From: Bacillota bacterium
GTDB taxonomy: Bacteria > Bacillota_A > Clostridia > Lachnospirales > Lachnospiraceae
Assembly: GCA_023443925.1 (NCBI GenBank)
Contig: JAEZSL010000232.1
Coordinates: 1 to 35,178 of the forward strand
Direction of reading: 5' to 3'
Length of the DNA stretch: 35,178 bases
Shown: piece by piece, positions 1-8,272 of the stretch
Layout: the number at the start of each line of letters is the position of its first letter
Position numbering within the stretch: position 1 is the first letter of the stretch
Notes under the pieces: model-generated
Database searches by the model: none
The model's input: the letters and a program-made list of their open reading frames with translations, nothing else
Told to the model about the DNA's origin: nothing
Position numbers and translations under genes: made by a program

Positions 1-939
1 CAGGACATATCGGAGTTTGAGAAGAAAGAACCTTTTGAAATACTCGTAATCGGAGGCGGTCCGGCCGGAGCCAGCGCAGCCATCTATGCGGCCAGGAAGG
101 GCATACGTACAGGCGTTGTTGCAGAACGTTTCGGCGGACAGGTAAGAGAGACCCTGGGAATTGAGAACCTTATCAGTGCCCCCTATACCGAAGGGCCAAA
201 GTTTGCAGATAGTCTGGAGCGGAATGTAAAAAATTATGATGTGGATATTATGAATTCGCAGCGTGTCAAGGGTCTGGAAAGAAAAGAACTCATCGAGGTT
301 GAACTGGAAAATGGCGCTGTTTTAAAAAGTAAGACAGTAATTCTTTCAACCGGTGCCCGCTGGAGAAATGTCGGTGTGCCGGGAGAGATAGAATTTAAAA
401 ACAAGGGTGTTGCATATTGTCCCCATTGTGACGGTCCCCTCTATAAAGGTAAAGATGTGGCGGTCATCGGCGGCGGCAATTCCGGTATTGAAGCAGCCAT
501 TGATCTTGCGGGTATTGCGAATCATGTAACAGTTCTTGAATTTATGCCGGAGCTAAAAGCGGATGCCGTACTGCAGGAGCGTCTTAACAGCCTTTCTAAT
601 GTGACTGTTTTAAAGAATGTTCAGACGAAAGAGATAACCGGTACAGACAAGGTTAACGGGATAACTTATGCAGAACGTGAATCGGGAGAGGTACATCAGA
701 TTGAATTACAAGGTGTATTTGTTCAGATCGGCCTTGTAGCCAATACGGACTGGCTGGGTGATACGGTTGAACGCAACCGTATCGGAGAGATTTTGGTCGA
801 TGGACATAATGCCACCAATCTGCCCGGAGTTTTTGCCGCCGGGGACTGTACCAACAGTGTATATAAGCAGATTATTATTGCAATGGGTTCCGGAGCCAAT
901 GCCGCTTTAAGTGCCTTTGATTATTTAATCAGAAATTAA
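1..939 (+). CDS. ahpF: Alkyl hydroperoxide reductase subunit F (C-terminal part, 5' end outside window)
   Basis: FAD- and NAD(P)H-dependent disulfide reductase that recycles the peroxiredoxin AhpC in cytoplasmic peroxide defence. The reading frame is open from base 1, so the start and the N-terminal thioredoxin-like domains lie upstream; 312 residues are visible against about 510-520 for the family. Seen directly: an FAD-binding GGGPAG motif near visible residue 19, the redox CPHCDGP motif (CxxC), the NAD(P)H-binding GGGNSG motif, and a C-terminal GVFAAGDCT motif followed by YKQIIIA. The match along the whole length is to AhpF rather than simple TrxB: the CPHCDGPL sequence and the SAFDYLIR ending are typical. 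AhpC would be expected just upstream. A stem-loop follows the stop at once, so this is the last gene of its operon. Confidence 0.96.
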   Translation, partial: QDISEFEKKEPFEILVIGGGPAGASAAIYAARKGIRTGVVAERFGGQVRETLGIENLISAPYTEGPKFADSLERNVKNYDVDIMNSQRVKGLERKELIEVELENGAVLKSKTVILSTGARWRNVGVPGEIEFKNKGVAYCPHCDGPLYKGKDVAVIGGGNSGIEAAIDLAGIANHVTVLEFMPELKADAVLQERLNSLSNVTVLKNVQTKEITGTDKVNGITYAERESGEVHQIELQGVFVQIGLVANTDWLGDTVERNRIGEILVDGHNATNLPGVFAAGDCTNSVYKQIIIAMGSGANAALSAFDYLIRN

Positions 940-948
940 TGATTTATG

Positions 949-990
949 AAAGCTGTTACTTGCTGGTTGACCGGCAGGAGGCAGCTTTTT
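949..990 (+). terminator. Intrinsic terminator of ahpF
   Basis: Outer stem AAAGCTG (949-955) pairs with CAGCTTT (982-988). An inner stem TGCTGG/CCGGCA contains one G-T pair. The 3' side runs into five Ts. It begins ten bases after the ahpF stop. Confidence 0.75.
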
Positions 991-1173
991 CGTTACTGTT
1001 CACAGAACTGCTGCTTTTTGCAGGGGAGTGAACCGTAACGCTTTTTCGCTTGGCTGGTTTGATTTTCAAACAATATTTTCTCTTATAAAACTACTTTCCC
1101 TGCCAATAAAATTACTTTAATAAAAATTATTATGAATATAGCAAGATCATATGTAAATTATAGCCAAATTGAA

Positions 1174-1202
1174 TATACAGCACAAAAAATCTCTGATATA
1201 AT
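1174..1202 (+). promoter_or_regulatory. Probable promoter of the methyltransferase gene
   Basis: A perfect TATAAT at 1197-1202 is preceded by TG one base upstream (extended -10). A weak -35 (TATACA, 1174-1179) lies at 17-bp spacing. The rest of the 940-1253 gap is AT-rich, with nothing else recognised apart from the ahpF terminator. Confidence 0.55.
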
Positions 1203-1253
1203 TTTAATTGTTTCAATACATATATTGTTACAATTAAGAGGAGGAGGTCTCAT

Positions 1254-2090
1254 ATGATACCTTTGGATAATTATGAAAAATGGCTGCCTTTTATTCTGAA
1301 GAATGCTAAGCAATACCTTAGTGATAAGGAGTATGATGAATTCAGAATGCTCCCGGAAGCACAGACAGAAAGCCAGCTGAAAGATTTACTGGAAAAACCC
1401 ATTGCCCGATTTACCGTTATCAATGAACTGTATTTCAGAGCCAGATGGGGAGAGTTAATTAAGTCAGTTTATCAGGGAGATGATTTAAAGCTTTTAGAAA
1501 TAGCATCCGGCGACGCAGACATGATTCCACAGGTGATGGGACGTACTTACCCCGGCAGCCAGTATATTACGGCTAATATGAATAAGCTGCTGAATCAGAG
1601 TCTGCTCGAAAAGACGAAAGATTTGCAGCTGGATATGAAGTTAATTGAAGATGATGCGGCATTTATCGAAAAACATATAGGCACAGAATGTGTTGATATC
1701 ATTGCTTTCCAGCATGCCGCTAATGATGTAATTCAGGCAATCTTATGTGACAGAGAAGGTGTGGATACCATCTATTCCGATTGGATGGAGACACTGCCTA
1801 AAATGATAGAAATTCTGCAAAAAGAAACAAAGGAAGATACGCTTAAGGATCACGTAAAAGCTCCATTCTTAACCCTTATGCGGACCTTATCAAAAGTTTT
1901 AAAGCAGGAAGGCATCATAGCCATCAACCACTATATGTTCCAGCTGGATCTTGATTGGGGGTATCCTGCCGGTTTATTTGAGAATATGATTCCCATGGTA
2001 AGACAATGGATGCTTGAGCTGGAGGAATGTGAAGAAGTATTCCTAGACGGATTTGATGCACAATGGTGGATTTTCTTGAAAAAGAAATAA
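1254..2090 (+). CDS. Putative class I SAM-dependent methyltransferase
   Basis: A 278-residue soluble protein with no signal peptide or membrane segment. Around residues 80-90 the sequence LLEIASGDAD resembles methyltransferase motif I (hydrophobic strand, acidic residue, Gly-containing turn) and is followed by alternating strand/helix patterns of a Rossmann fold, including VDIIAFQHA and GIIAINHY later on. The first ~75 residues are helical and could form a lid or substrate-binding cap. The start is well set: ATG preceded by GAGGAGGAGG (1239-1248) at good spacing. It stands alone between two terminators. The substrate is unknown. The motif I glycines are poorly conserved (ASGDAD), so catalysis is inferred, not certain. 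Confidence 0.6.
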   Translation: MIPLDNYEKWLPFILKNAKQYLSDKEYDEFRMLPEAQTESQLKDLLEKPIARFTVINELYFRARWGELIKSVYQGDDLKLLEIASGDADMIPQVMGRTYPGSQYITANMNKLLNQSLLEKTKDLQLDMKLIEDDAAFIEKHIGTECVDIIAFQHAANDVIQAILCDREGVDTIYSDWMETLPKMIEILQKETKEDTLKDHVKAPFLTLMRTLSKVLKQEGIIAINHYMFQLDLDWGYPAGLFENMIPMVRQWMLELEECEEVFLDGFDAQWWIFLKKK

Positions 2091-2170
2091 AATAAAAAGA
2101 AATAAATAAAATAGATATAAATAGATTTTAATGCGATATTCTGCGTATTACAGTTGCAGATTACAAAAAT

Positions 2171-2207
2171 AGCTGCCCTGGTATTACTGCCCCGGACAGC
2201 TTTTTTT
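2171..2207 (+). terminator. Intrinsic terminator after the methyltransferase gene
   Basis: The arm AGCTGCCCTGG (2171-2181) pairs with CCGGACAGCT (9 of 11 positions), followed by a run of seven Ts from 2201. Confidence 0.8.
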
Positions 2208-2221
2208 GATGTAGTAAAATC

Positions 2222-2276
2222 ATTCTGCAGACCGCATAATAACTTTCTGGAGATTTCTGTTATAATTTTGCAGAAT
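2222..2276 (+). promoter_or_regulatory. Promoter of the ABC/DUF1854 operon flanked by an inverted repeat
   Basis: A TGTTATAAT extended -10 element lies at 2258-2266; no good -35 was found. The element sits between two perfect 8-bp inverted copies, ATTCTGCA at 2222-2229 and TGCAGAAT at 2269-2276. The downstream copy covers the expected transcription start, which would suit a repressor or looping operator. That role is inference. The remainder of the 2091-2410 gap is AT-rich, with nothing else recognised. Confidence 0.45.
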
Positions 2277-2410
2277 ATAACTTGCGCCATGGAAGTATCT
2301 AAATTCACATGGTATTATTAGAAAGTGGAATTGGTTAGATAAAATTTAATATGCTGTAATCACAAAAGAAAAAGGGGATTTCTTTTACAGCAGAGAATGG
2401 GGTGATGTAT

Positions 2411-4876
2411 TTGGGTAAAAAGAAGGAAATGCCTGCCGGCGTATACGAACTTCTGGCAGGGGTTCAGGTGAAAAAGGAAGACATCCTGGTATTTGTCGAT
2501 ACAGACATGACGCTGGAAGGTGAATTTGCCAGGGGCTATGTGCTGCTGACTAAAAATAAGCTGATTGTAATTGCTTCTGAACCGGATCCGGTGGAAGTCT
2601 TTCAGTTTAAGGGTGCCGGAAGTCTCCGTGATGTGCAAGTATATCAGCATGCAGATAAGGATAAGCATGCAGGTAAGGATAAGCATGCAGATAAGGATAA
2701 GCATGCTGATAAGGATAAGCATGTCAATAAGACCATACAGGCAGACAGATATAGGTATGCACAAAAGGAAAAAGTGTGGACAGCAGAGAACAAACCGGTT
2801 AAGGATATAGACCGGCTGGAGGTGCTGCGGAGTGTCAGCGGGGGTGTATTATATTCTACCGCTAAGAAAGATGAGGCAGGCAGGGTGCCGGATATCCGGC
2901 TGGCGGCCTTTACTAATATGAAGATAGGAGAGATGCTGCGGATTGTTAAGCTTTTTGACCTGCAAAAAGAAAAGGGTGAGCTTAACGATGCGGATCTGGC
3001 TGTCGAGGAAGGGGAGGAATACTGTCCAAAATGCGGTACCATGTATCCGGATAAGGAAAGAAAGGTCTGTCCGAAATGTATGGACCGTCGTTCTGTCTTC
3101 ATACGGTCCCTGTCCTATTTTAAACCTTTTCGGTTTAAAATAGCAATTATGATACTCTGTTACATAGCAACTGCGGGCTTAAACCTGGTCTGGCCCTATC
3201 TGAGCGGCACAATTTTGTATGATAAAGTACTGGCTTCGAACCGGGAATTCTTAAAACTTGCCGGAATACCTGGTATACGGTTAGTGACGGCACTTGGTCT
3301 GGTCATACTTACCATGTTTTTAACAAAAGTCACAATCCAGGCGATTGGTATACTCCAGGGTATTTTGACTGCAAAGATTGTTCCCTCCGTTGTAAAGGAA
3401 ATGAAATCCCAGGTATTTCAGTCCATGGGGCGTCTCTCCGTCGGTTTTTACAATAAGCGACAGACCGGGAGCCTAATGACCCGTGTATTAAGTGATGCGG
3501 AACGTGTGACGGGCTTTTTCATCGACGGACTGCCCTATCTGTTTATTAACGTGCTTACCATTATAGCTACTGCAGCCGTAATGTTCCGGATGAACTGGCG
3601 TCTGGCTCTGCTGGCCCTGATATTTGTACCTGTTTTATTTGTCATAAGCTTTAAGCTGATGCCCAGACTTTGGCAGTTTTACGGAAGAAGGCACAGGGCG
3701 GAGCGGAGTATGAATGCAAGGCTGAATGATAATTTGACAGGTGCCCGTGTAGTAAAGGCCTTCGGACAGCAGAAAAGCGAGATAAACCGTTTTGATAAAA
3801 ACATAAACAGAGTACGTAATGCAGAAATGTCTTTGGTGGCCTTTGACAATAAATTCTTTGCTCTATATGTAACTTTTGAACGAATCGCATCCTTAATGAT
3901 CTGGGGTCTGGGAGCTTATCTGCTGTTGAAACAGCCGGGTATGGAACTGGGTATCTTAATTACCTTTGTTGGTTATGTCGATCAGTTAAACGGACCTCTG
4001 GATTTTATGTCCCAGGCATTCCGCTGGTTTACCGACAGTATGAACAGTTCCCAGCGTATTTTTGAAATTATTGATGCTGTGCCGGAGATTATGGAAAAGC
4101 CGGATGCTACACCCATGAAACAGATTAAGGGTGATATTGAACTGCGTAATGTTACCTTTGGTTATGAACCTAATAAACCGGTGCTCAAAAGAATCAACCT
4201 TAAGATAGAAGCCGGTAAGATGCTGGGGATTGTAGGACGCTCCGGTGCCGGAAAGTCTACTTTAGTCAATCTGGTGTCAAGGCTTTACGACCCTCAGGAG
4301 GGGGAAATCTTTCTGGATGGGATTAATATAAAAGAGATTGCTTTTGGGGATCTGAGAAAAAGTGTGGCTATGGTGTCACAGGAAACTTATATATTCATGG
4401 GAACCGTAGCGGATAACATCGCCTACGCCAATACTGCTGCTGCCAGAGAGGATATTGTGAATGCTGCTGTTCTTGCCAGCGCCCATGACTTTATCTGTAA
4501 GATGCCAGACGGCTATGATACGGTTATCGGTTCCTCGGGAAGGAACCTCTCCGGCGGTGAAAGACAGCGTATCTCCATTGCCAGGGCTATACTGGCTAAT
4601 CCAAAGCTCCTGATTCTGGATGAAGCAACTGCATCGGTAGATACGGAGACAGAAAAAGCAATACAGGAGTCTATTAATTTTCTGATCAAAGACAGGACAA
4701 CGATCTCTATAGCCCACAGGCTTTCCACGCTGCGGGATGCAGACCGGCTGGTAGTTATTGATAATGGGGAGATTACCGAAGAGGGAACCCATAGTGAACT
4801 GGTGGAGAAAAAAGGTACTTATTATAAATTGAAAGAACTGCAGACCAAGGCTTTGGCGCTGAAGGGGATTGAATAG
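2411..4876 (+). CDS. ABC half-transporter with N-terminal PH/GRAM-like domain and zinc ribbon (first of a pair)
   Basis: An exporter-type ABC half-transporter of about 821 residues. Order: a beta-rich PH/GRAM-like domain (about 10-175) interrupted by a His/Lys/Asp hexapeptide repeat (about 80-107); a zinc ribbon with Cys 205, 208, 220 and 223 (two CPKC knuckles); a six-helix transmembrane domain (about 235-550); and an ATPase domain with Walker A GRSGAGKST (about 609), signature LSGGERQR (about 713), Walker B LILDEAT and H-loop AHRLSTL. All ATPase motifs look intact. Start: GGGGTGAT (2399-2406) is a good Shine-Dalgarno for TTG 2411 (8 bases from GGGG). ATG 2405 and GTG 2402 are in frame but overlap that site. 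It is coupled to the DUF1854 gene and then to a second half-transporter of the same architecture, so a heterodimer is likely. The substrate is unknown. DUF1854 neighbours suggest the family sometimes linked to cyanophycin loci, but no cyanophycin gene is visible here. Confidence 0.88.
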   Translation: MGKKKEMPAGVYELLAGVQVKKEDILVFVDTDMTLEGEFARGYVLLTKNKLIVIASEPDPVEVFQFKGAGSLRDVQVYQHADKDKHAGKDKHADKDKHADKDKHVNKTIQADRYRYAQKEKVWTAENKPVKDIDRLEVLRSVSGGVLYSTAKKDEAGRVPDIRLAAFTNMKIGEMLRIVKLFDLQKEKGELNDADLAVEEGEEYCPKCGTMYPDKERKVCPKCMDRRSVFIRSLSYFKPFRFKIAIMILCYIATAGLNLVWPYLSGTILYDKVLASNREFLKLAGIPGIRLVTALGLVILTMFLTKVTIQAIGILQGILTAKIVPSVVKEMKSQVFQSMGRLSVGFYNKRQTGSLMTRVLSDAERVTGFFIDGLPYLFINVLTIIATAAVMFRMNWRLALLALIFVPVLFVISFKLMPRLWQFYGRRHRAERSMNARLNDNLTGARVVKAFGQQKSEINRFDKNINRVRNAEMSLVAFDNKFFALYVTFERIASLMIWGLGAYLLLKQPGMELGILITFVGYVDQLNGPLDFMSQAFRWFTDSMNSSQRIFEIIDAVPEIMEKPDATPMKQIKGDIELRNVTFGYEPNKPVLKRINLKIEAGKMLGIVGRSGAGKSTLVNLVSRLYDPQEGEIFLDGINIKEIAFGDLRKSVAMVSQETYIFMGTVADNIAYANTAAAREDIVNAAVLASAHDFICKMPDGYDTVIGSSGRNLSGGERQRISIARAILANPKLLILDEATASVDTETEKAIQESINFLIKDRTTISIAHRLSTLRDADRLVVIDNGEITEEGTHSELVEKKGTYYKLKELQTKALALKGIE
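2648..2731 (+). repeat. In-frame 18-bp tandem repeat inside the ABC gene
   Basis: Four 18-bp copies (2648, 2666, 2684, 2702) and a fifth partial copy (2720-2731) encode HADKDK, HAGKDK, HADKDK, HADKDK, HVNK. Copies differ by only one or two bases, so the expansion looks recent. The repeat is a multiple of three and keeps the frame. It lies in a charged linker of the N-terminal domain, and the second half-transporter (5712-7928) lacks it. Confidence 0.92.
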
Positions 4877-4892
4877 AACGGAGGAGTTAAGT

Positions 4893-5495
4893 ATGCCTGA
4901 AACAAAAAACAATAAGACAGCAGGTTTACCGGAGAATAGTTTGAGTGAGGTGACAGAGGGATTTAATCTGGAAGAGATGGAGCGGGAAACCAAGGAGATG
5001 TTAAGGCTGCGCTTTATTACAAAAGAGAATGCGGTTTTTGCACGTACGGAGGGAGGTTTTGTTTCCATGAAAATAGCGGAGGAATTTTATCCCCGGATAC
5101 AAATCTACCATGCCTTTCCCTTTACCGATCCCAATTCCTATATTTCGCTTCGGGAACCGGATGAAAAAGCAAAGGAAATCGGGGTCATAAAGGATTTGAA
5201 CAAAGATGTAACGGAGGAAACCAGAGAGATGCTTAAAGAGCAGCTTCGTCTCCGTTATTTCACACCTGTGATTGAAAAAATCCTGCATATAAAGGATGAA
5301 TATGGTTTCGCTTATTTTGATGTCTTAACAAATCATGGTGCCTGCCGTTTTACCATTCATATGGGAGGAGATTCGGTTATCAACCTAAGCGATACACGTC
5401 TGCTGATTACGGACCTGGATGGAAACCGGTTTGAAATACCGGATATCACCAGGCTCACAGCACCGGAATTAAAAAAGCTGGATTTATTTTTATAA
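4893..5495 (+). CDS. DUF1854 family protein, accessory to the ABC pair
   Basis: A 200-residue soluble protein without signal peptide. The C-terminal two thirds match the DUF1854 family: a basic/acidic helical start, then RIQIYHAFPFTDPN, ISLRE, an EMLKEQLRLRYFTP segment, and a beta region with CRFTIHMGGDSV and LLITDLDGNRFEI. In other bacteria this domain occurs fused to or next to ABC exporters and its function is unknown. Start: ATG 4893 has GGAGGAG (4880-4886) at six bases; an upstream in-frame TTG at 4869 overlaps the preceding gene but has no such site. It sits 16 bases after the first half-transporter and before the second, so it is probably a subunit or regulator of that transporter. Confidence 0.82.
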   Translation: MPETKNNKTAGLPENSLSEVTEGFNLEEMERETKEMLRLRFITKENAVFARTEGGFVSMKIAEEFYPRIQIYHAFPFTDPNSYISLREPDEKAKEIGVIKDLNKDVTEETREMLKEQLRLRYFTPVIEKILHIKDEYGFAYFDVLTNHGACRFTIHMGGDSVINLSDTRLLITDLDGNRFEIPDITRLTAPELKKLDLFL

Positions 5496-5620
5496 TTTTC
5501 TCAGCAGCAGGTGTCGGGTTTCGGTATGTTAGTATGAATTAAAAGACATATCAGACCTTGGTGTCAAATACCACATCTGCAGGCAGAGATTATCTGTAAT
5601 ATATAATAATAGAAAGGGAT

Positions 5621-5673
5621 GCCACATATTGGTTCTTTCATCATGTGAGACTCGTTTCACATGTTTTAGTGGC
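5621..5673 (+). promoter_or_regulatory. Nested inverted repeat upstream of the second half-transporter
   Basis: CATGTGA (5642-5648) and TCACATG (5657-5663) form a 7-bp perfect hairpin with an 8-base loop, framed by GCCAC (5621-5625) and GTGGC (5669-5673). There is no T-run, so it is not a normal terminator. It lies in the 216-bp gap between the DUF1854 gene and the second ABC gene and could be an operator or an mRNA structure. The function is inferred only from position. Confidence 0.4.
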
Positions 5674-5711
5674 AATAACACATCAGTGAAAAGATGTGCA
5701 GGGGTATTAAT

Positions 5712-7928
5712 ATGGAACTTTTATTTCGGCTGCCGGAGCGGGTCAGGAATTGCCTGAAGCTTGCTGCCGGTGAGGATATCCGTTATTGTGTGCCTTATGA
5801 CATAGCGGAAGATGGAAGTTTTATTGGGGATGGATATATTGTTGTTACACCAAAACGGCTGATGGTAATGGAAAAAGGAAGCATATTATTTGAACGGGAT
5901 TTAGAACATCTGGAAAAGATAAAATGTGAAGCTATGGTCAACAATGGTATATTAATTATAAAAGAAACCGGTGAAAACTGTGAAAAGAGGATTGCCCGCT
6001 TTTCTATGCGCCATTTGACCCGGGTATCCTTTGCGGCAAAGGGAGCGGAGCGGCTTCGGGATAAGAATAATAAAGCGGTGGAAAGCAAAGAACGGGAGAA
6101 AACCTGCTTAAAATGCGGCAGGGCATTGCCGGGTACCAGAAAATGTCCCCGGTGTGACGGGAAAGCAGTGACTCTGCTTAAATTCTGGAGTCTGGTAAAG
6201 GATTATAAACTGGGTTTGGTTATGATGGGAACATTATCAGCTTTCACTTCCTTTTTCCATCTTATTCTGCCCCAGTACCAGAAGCGTTTTATCGATGACA
6301 GTCTGGCTGCCAAAACCGGTACGGTTTTGGATGTACTTACTTTTGTTGGAGTTATGTTTCTGCTTACAGTTATGCTGGTGCTTGCGGAAGTGCTGAAAAA
6401 CTGGTGGTTTGTTTCATTGGGGGCCAGACTCAGCATGGATATACGAAAGAAGATGTACCAAAAGATTCAGGAACTGACTCTTTCCTTCATCACGGATAAA
6501 CGCCCCGGAGAACTGATGAACCGTGTGGCACACGATACCGGTATGATACAGCGGTTCATGCAGGAAGGGTTTGGACATATGTTTTCCTGTATTATAACCA
6601 TGGTTGGGGCCGTTGCTATTATGCTGACGCTGAATGTTAAGATGACCCTGGTATCTGTGGTGTTCCTCCCGCTGGTATTCTTTTTATCCACTGCCTTCCG
6701 GAAAAATATACACAAGCGCTACCACCTGCAGTGGGTTAAGAGTGATAAGATAAACAGTTCCCTGCAGGATGTGATTTCCGGCATACGGGTTGTGAAATCC
6801 TTTGGAAAGGAGCAGGAGGAATCGGACAAGTTCAGCCGCCTGAATGAAGAATATGCCCTGGTTCAGCGCAGGAATGAAATATTTTGGGCTTCCCTGTATC
6901 CGGTACTGACCTTTATAATGAGCCTGGGAATTTATTTTGTCTTTTACTTTGGAGGCCAGAATATCCTAAAGGGCAGTATGACGGTGGGAACCCTGGTACA
7001 ATTTACTTCCTATGCCTGGATGCTGTATGGGCCTCTCGGATGGATGACACATCTGCCCAGATTGATTACACAAATGGTCACCAGCCTGGAACGTATCTAT
7101 GATGTACTGGATGAAGAACCTATGATTTCAAATAAAGAAAATGCCATTATACATGAAATTCAGGGTGAGGTAGAGTTTAAAAATGTCAGCTTCGGCTATA
7201 AATCTTATGAACCCGTTTTAGAAAAAATCAATCTGAAAGTAAAGAAGGGTGAAATGATTGGTTTGGTGGGAGCTTCCGGTACAGGTAAATCCACTATTAT
7301 TAATCTGATCATGCATCTGTATGAAGCGGACGACGGAGAGCTCTTAATAGACGGTCACAATATCAACGATTTGGAAATAAATAATTACCATTCACAGCTT
7401 GGTGTCGTATTGCAGGAAACGTTCCTGTTCTCCGGAACCATCTTTAATAACATCCGTTTTGCAAAGCCGGAGGCAACAGCCGAAGAGGTAATCCGGGCTG
7501 CAAAAATGGCCAATGCCCATGATTTTATCTGTAAAACCCCGGATGGTTACAATACCTATGTGGGCGAACACGGGCATAATCTATCCGGCGGTGAACGGCA
7601 GCGAATCGCCATAGCACGTGCGGTTTTAAATAACCCGAAGCTTTTGATACTGGATGAGGCTACCTCCAGTCTTGACACGGAGAGCGAATATCTGATTCAA
7701 AAAGCACTGGAACGGCTGACGGAAGGGAAAACTACCTTTGCCATTGCCCACCGTTTGTCAACCCTGCACGGCGCGGACCGTCTCGTAGTAATTGACGGAC
7801 ACCGGATAGCAGAGACAGGAACTCATAACGAGCTGATGGAAAAGCAGGGAATTTATTATAAGCTGGTAACGGCACAGCTTCAGATGCAGTGTCTGGATCC
7901 GGAAGACGGGGATGCGCTTGGAGCGTAG
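5712..7928 (+). CDS. ABC half-transporter with N-terminal PH/GRAM-like domain and zinc ribbon (second of a pair)
   Basis: A 738-residue exporter-type half-transporter with the same plan as 2411-4876. It has a PH/GRAM-like beta domain (about 1-115), a four-cysteine ribbon at Cys 132, 135, 145 and 148, a six-helix transmembrane domain (about 160-460), and an ATPase domain with Walker A GASGTGKST (about 520), signature LSGGERQR (about 624), Walker B LILDEAT and H-loop AHRLSTL. Both catalytic sites of the presumed heterodimer therefore look competent, unlike exporters with one degenerate site. Start: ATG 5712 has a GGGG Shine-Dalgarno (5701-5704) at seven bases; ATG 5694 is in frame but lacks one. 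It has no hexapeptide repeat. It is the last gene before the convergent minus-strand cluster. The substrate is unknown. Confidence 0.88.
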   Translation: MELLFRLPERVRNCLKLAAGEDIRYCVPYDIAEDGSFIGDGYIVVTPKRLMVMEKGSILFERDLEHLEKIKCEAMVNNGILIIKETGENCEKRIARFSMRHLTRVSFAAKGAERLRDKNNKAVESKEREKTCLKCGRALPGTRKCPRCDGKAVTLLKFWSLVKDYKLGLVMMGTLSAFTSFFHLILPQYQKRFIDDSLAAKTGTVLDVLTFVGVMFLLTVMLVLAEVLKNWWFVSLGARLSMDIRKKMYQKIQELTLSFITDKRPGELMNRVAHDTGMIQRFMQEGFGHMFSCIITMVGAVAIMLTLNVKMTLVSVVFLPLVFFLSTAFRKNIHKRYHLQWVKSDKINSSLQDVISGIRVVKSFGKEQEESDKFSRLNEEYALVQRRNEIFWASLYPVLTFIMSLGIYFVFYFGGQNILKGSMTVGTLVQFTSYAWMLYGPLGWMTHLPRLITQMVTSLERIYDVLDEEPMISNKENAIIHEIQGEVEFKNVSFGYKSYEPVLEKINLKVKKGEMIGLVGASGTGKSTIINLIMHLYEADDGELLIDGHNINDLEINNYHSQLGVVLQETFLFSGTIFNNIRFAKPEATAEEVIRAAKMANAHDFICKTPDGYNTYVGEHGHNLSGGERQRIAIARAVLNNPKLLILDEATSSLDTESEYLIQKALERLTEGKTTFAIAHRLSTLHGADRLVVIDGHRIAETGTHNELMEKQGIYYKLVTAQLQMQCLDPEDGDALGA

Positions 7929-7953
7929 AATTAATATATACAGAGAAAGGGGT

Positions 7954-7986
7954 GGGCTGTTGCTAAAAAAATTAATTTACCAGCCC
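7954..7986 (+). terminator. Possible weak terminator-like hairpin
   Basis: GGGCTG (7954-7959) pairs with CAGCCC (7981-7986) around an AT-rich loop that contains its own short palindrome. It lies 25 bases after the second ABC gene. There is no T-run behind it, so it may act only as a structure. Confidence 0.35.
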
Positions 7987-7996
7987 TAGCCTGAAA

Positions 7997-8049
7997 ATGG
8001 GTTTATATTTCGCATACTTTTCATTGATAGTCTGCGAATATAAACCCAT
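7997..8049. terminator. Long hairpin between convergent genes, probable bidirectional terminator
   Basis: An 18-base arm (7997-8014) and a 17-base arm (8033-8049) are complementary with a single bulged A, around an 18-base loop. The stem begins ATGGGTTTA and ends TAAACCCAT. On the minus strand it runs into TTTTC; on the plus strand into ATTCTTTC. Its place between two convergent genes fits termination in both directions. Confidence 0.6.
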
Positions 8050-8162
8050 ATTCTTTCTATAGCATGATAATTTTATATTTACAACAGCTCCTCCACTAAA
8101 TGTGTTAAGAATGCCGAAATTTAAATAAGTTGTCTATGGTAATTTATCAGCGTAGAAGCTGT

Positions 8163-8270
8163 TTTTTATAACCTGTACACTTCTTTATAACCTGTTACAC
8201 TTCTTTACAGCCTGTTACACTTCTTTATAACCTGTTACCTGTTACACTTCTTTTATAATCTGTCGCACTT
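8163..8270. repeat. Tandem ~20-bp repeats, five degenerate copies
   Basis: The unit is close to TTTATAACCTGTTACACTTC. Copies begin near 8163, 8183, 8203, 8223 and 8250. The fourth holds an extra CTGTTAC (a 7-bp internal duplication) and the fifth is diverged. The block ends directly at the stop codon of the minus-strand ATPase gene. There are no spacers, so it is not a CRISPR array. The rest of the 7929-8272 gap holds only the two hairpins listed. Confidence 0.85.
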
Positions 8271-8272
8271 CT

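Noticed and set aside
2360..3102. Minus-strand frames rich in repeated hydrophobic or Ser/Cys/Leu motifs
   Set aside because: They are the antisense readings of the 18-bp tandem repeat inside the ABC gene.
4376..5068. Long minus-strand open frame (230 codons) opposite the first ABC gene and DUF1854
   Set aside because: It lies opposite well-supported coding sequence with conserved ATPase motifs, its translation is low-complexity and matches nothing, and no ribosome site is seen.
2411..7928. Assigning the ABC/DUF1854 module to cyanophycin export
   Set aside because: No cyanophycin synthetase or cyanophycinase gene is in the window, so the link is only by family association.
8163..8270. Possible CRISPR array
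   Set aside because: The 20-bp units follow each other without spacers, diverge between copies, and no cas gene is present. The 14-bp repeats at 17561-17630 fail for the same reasons.
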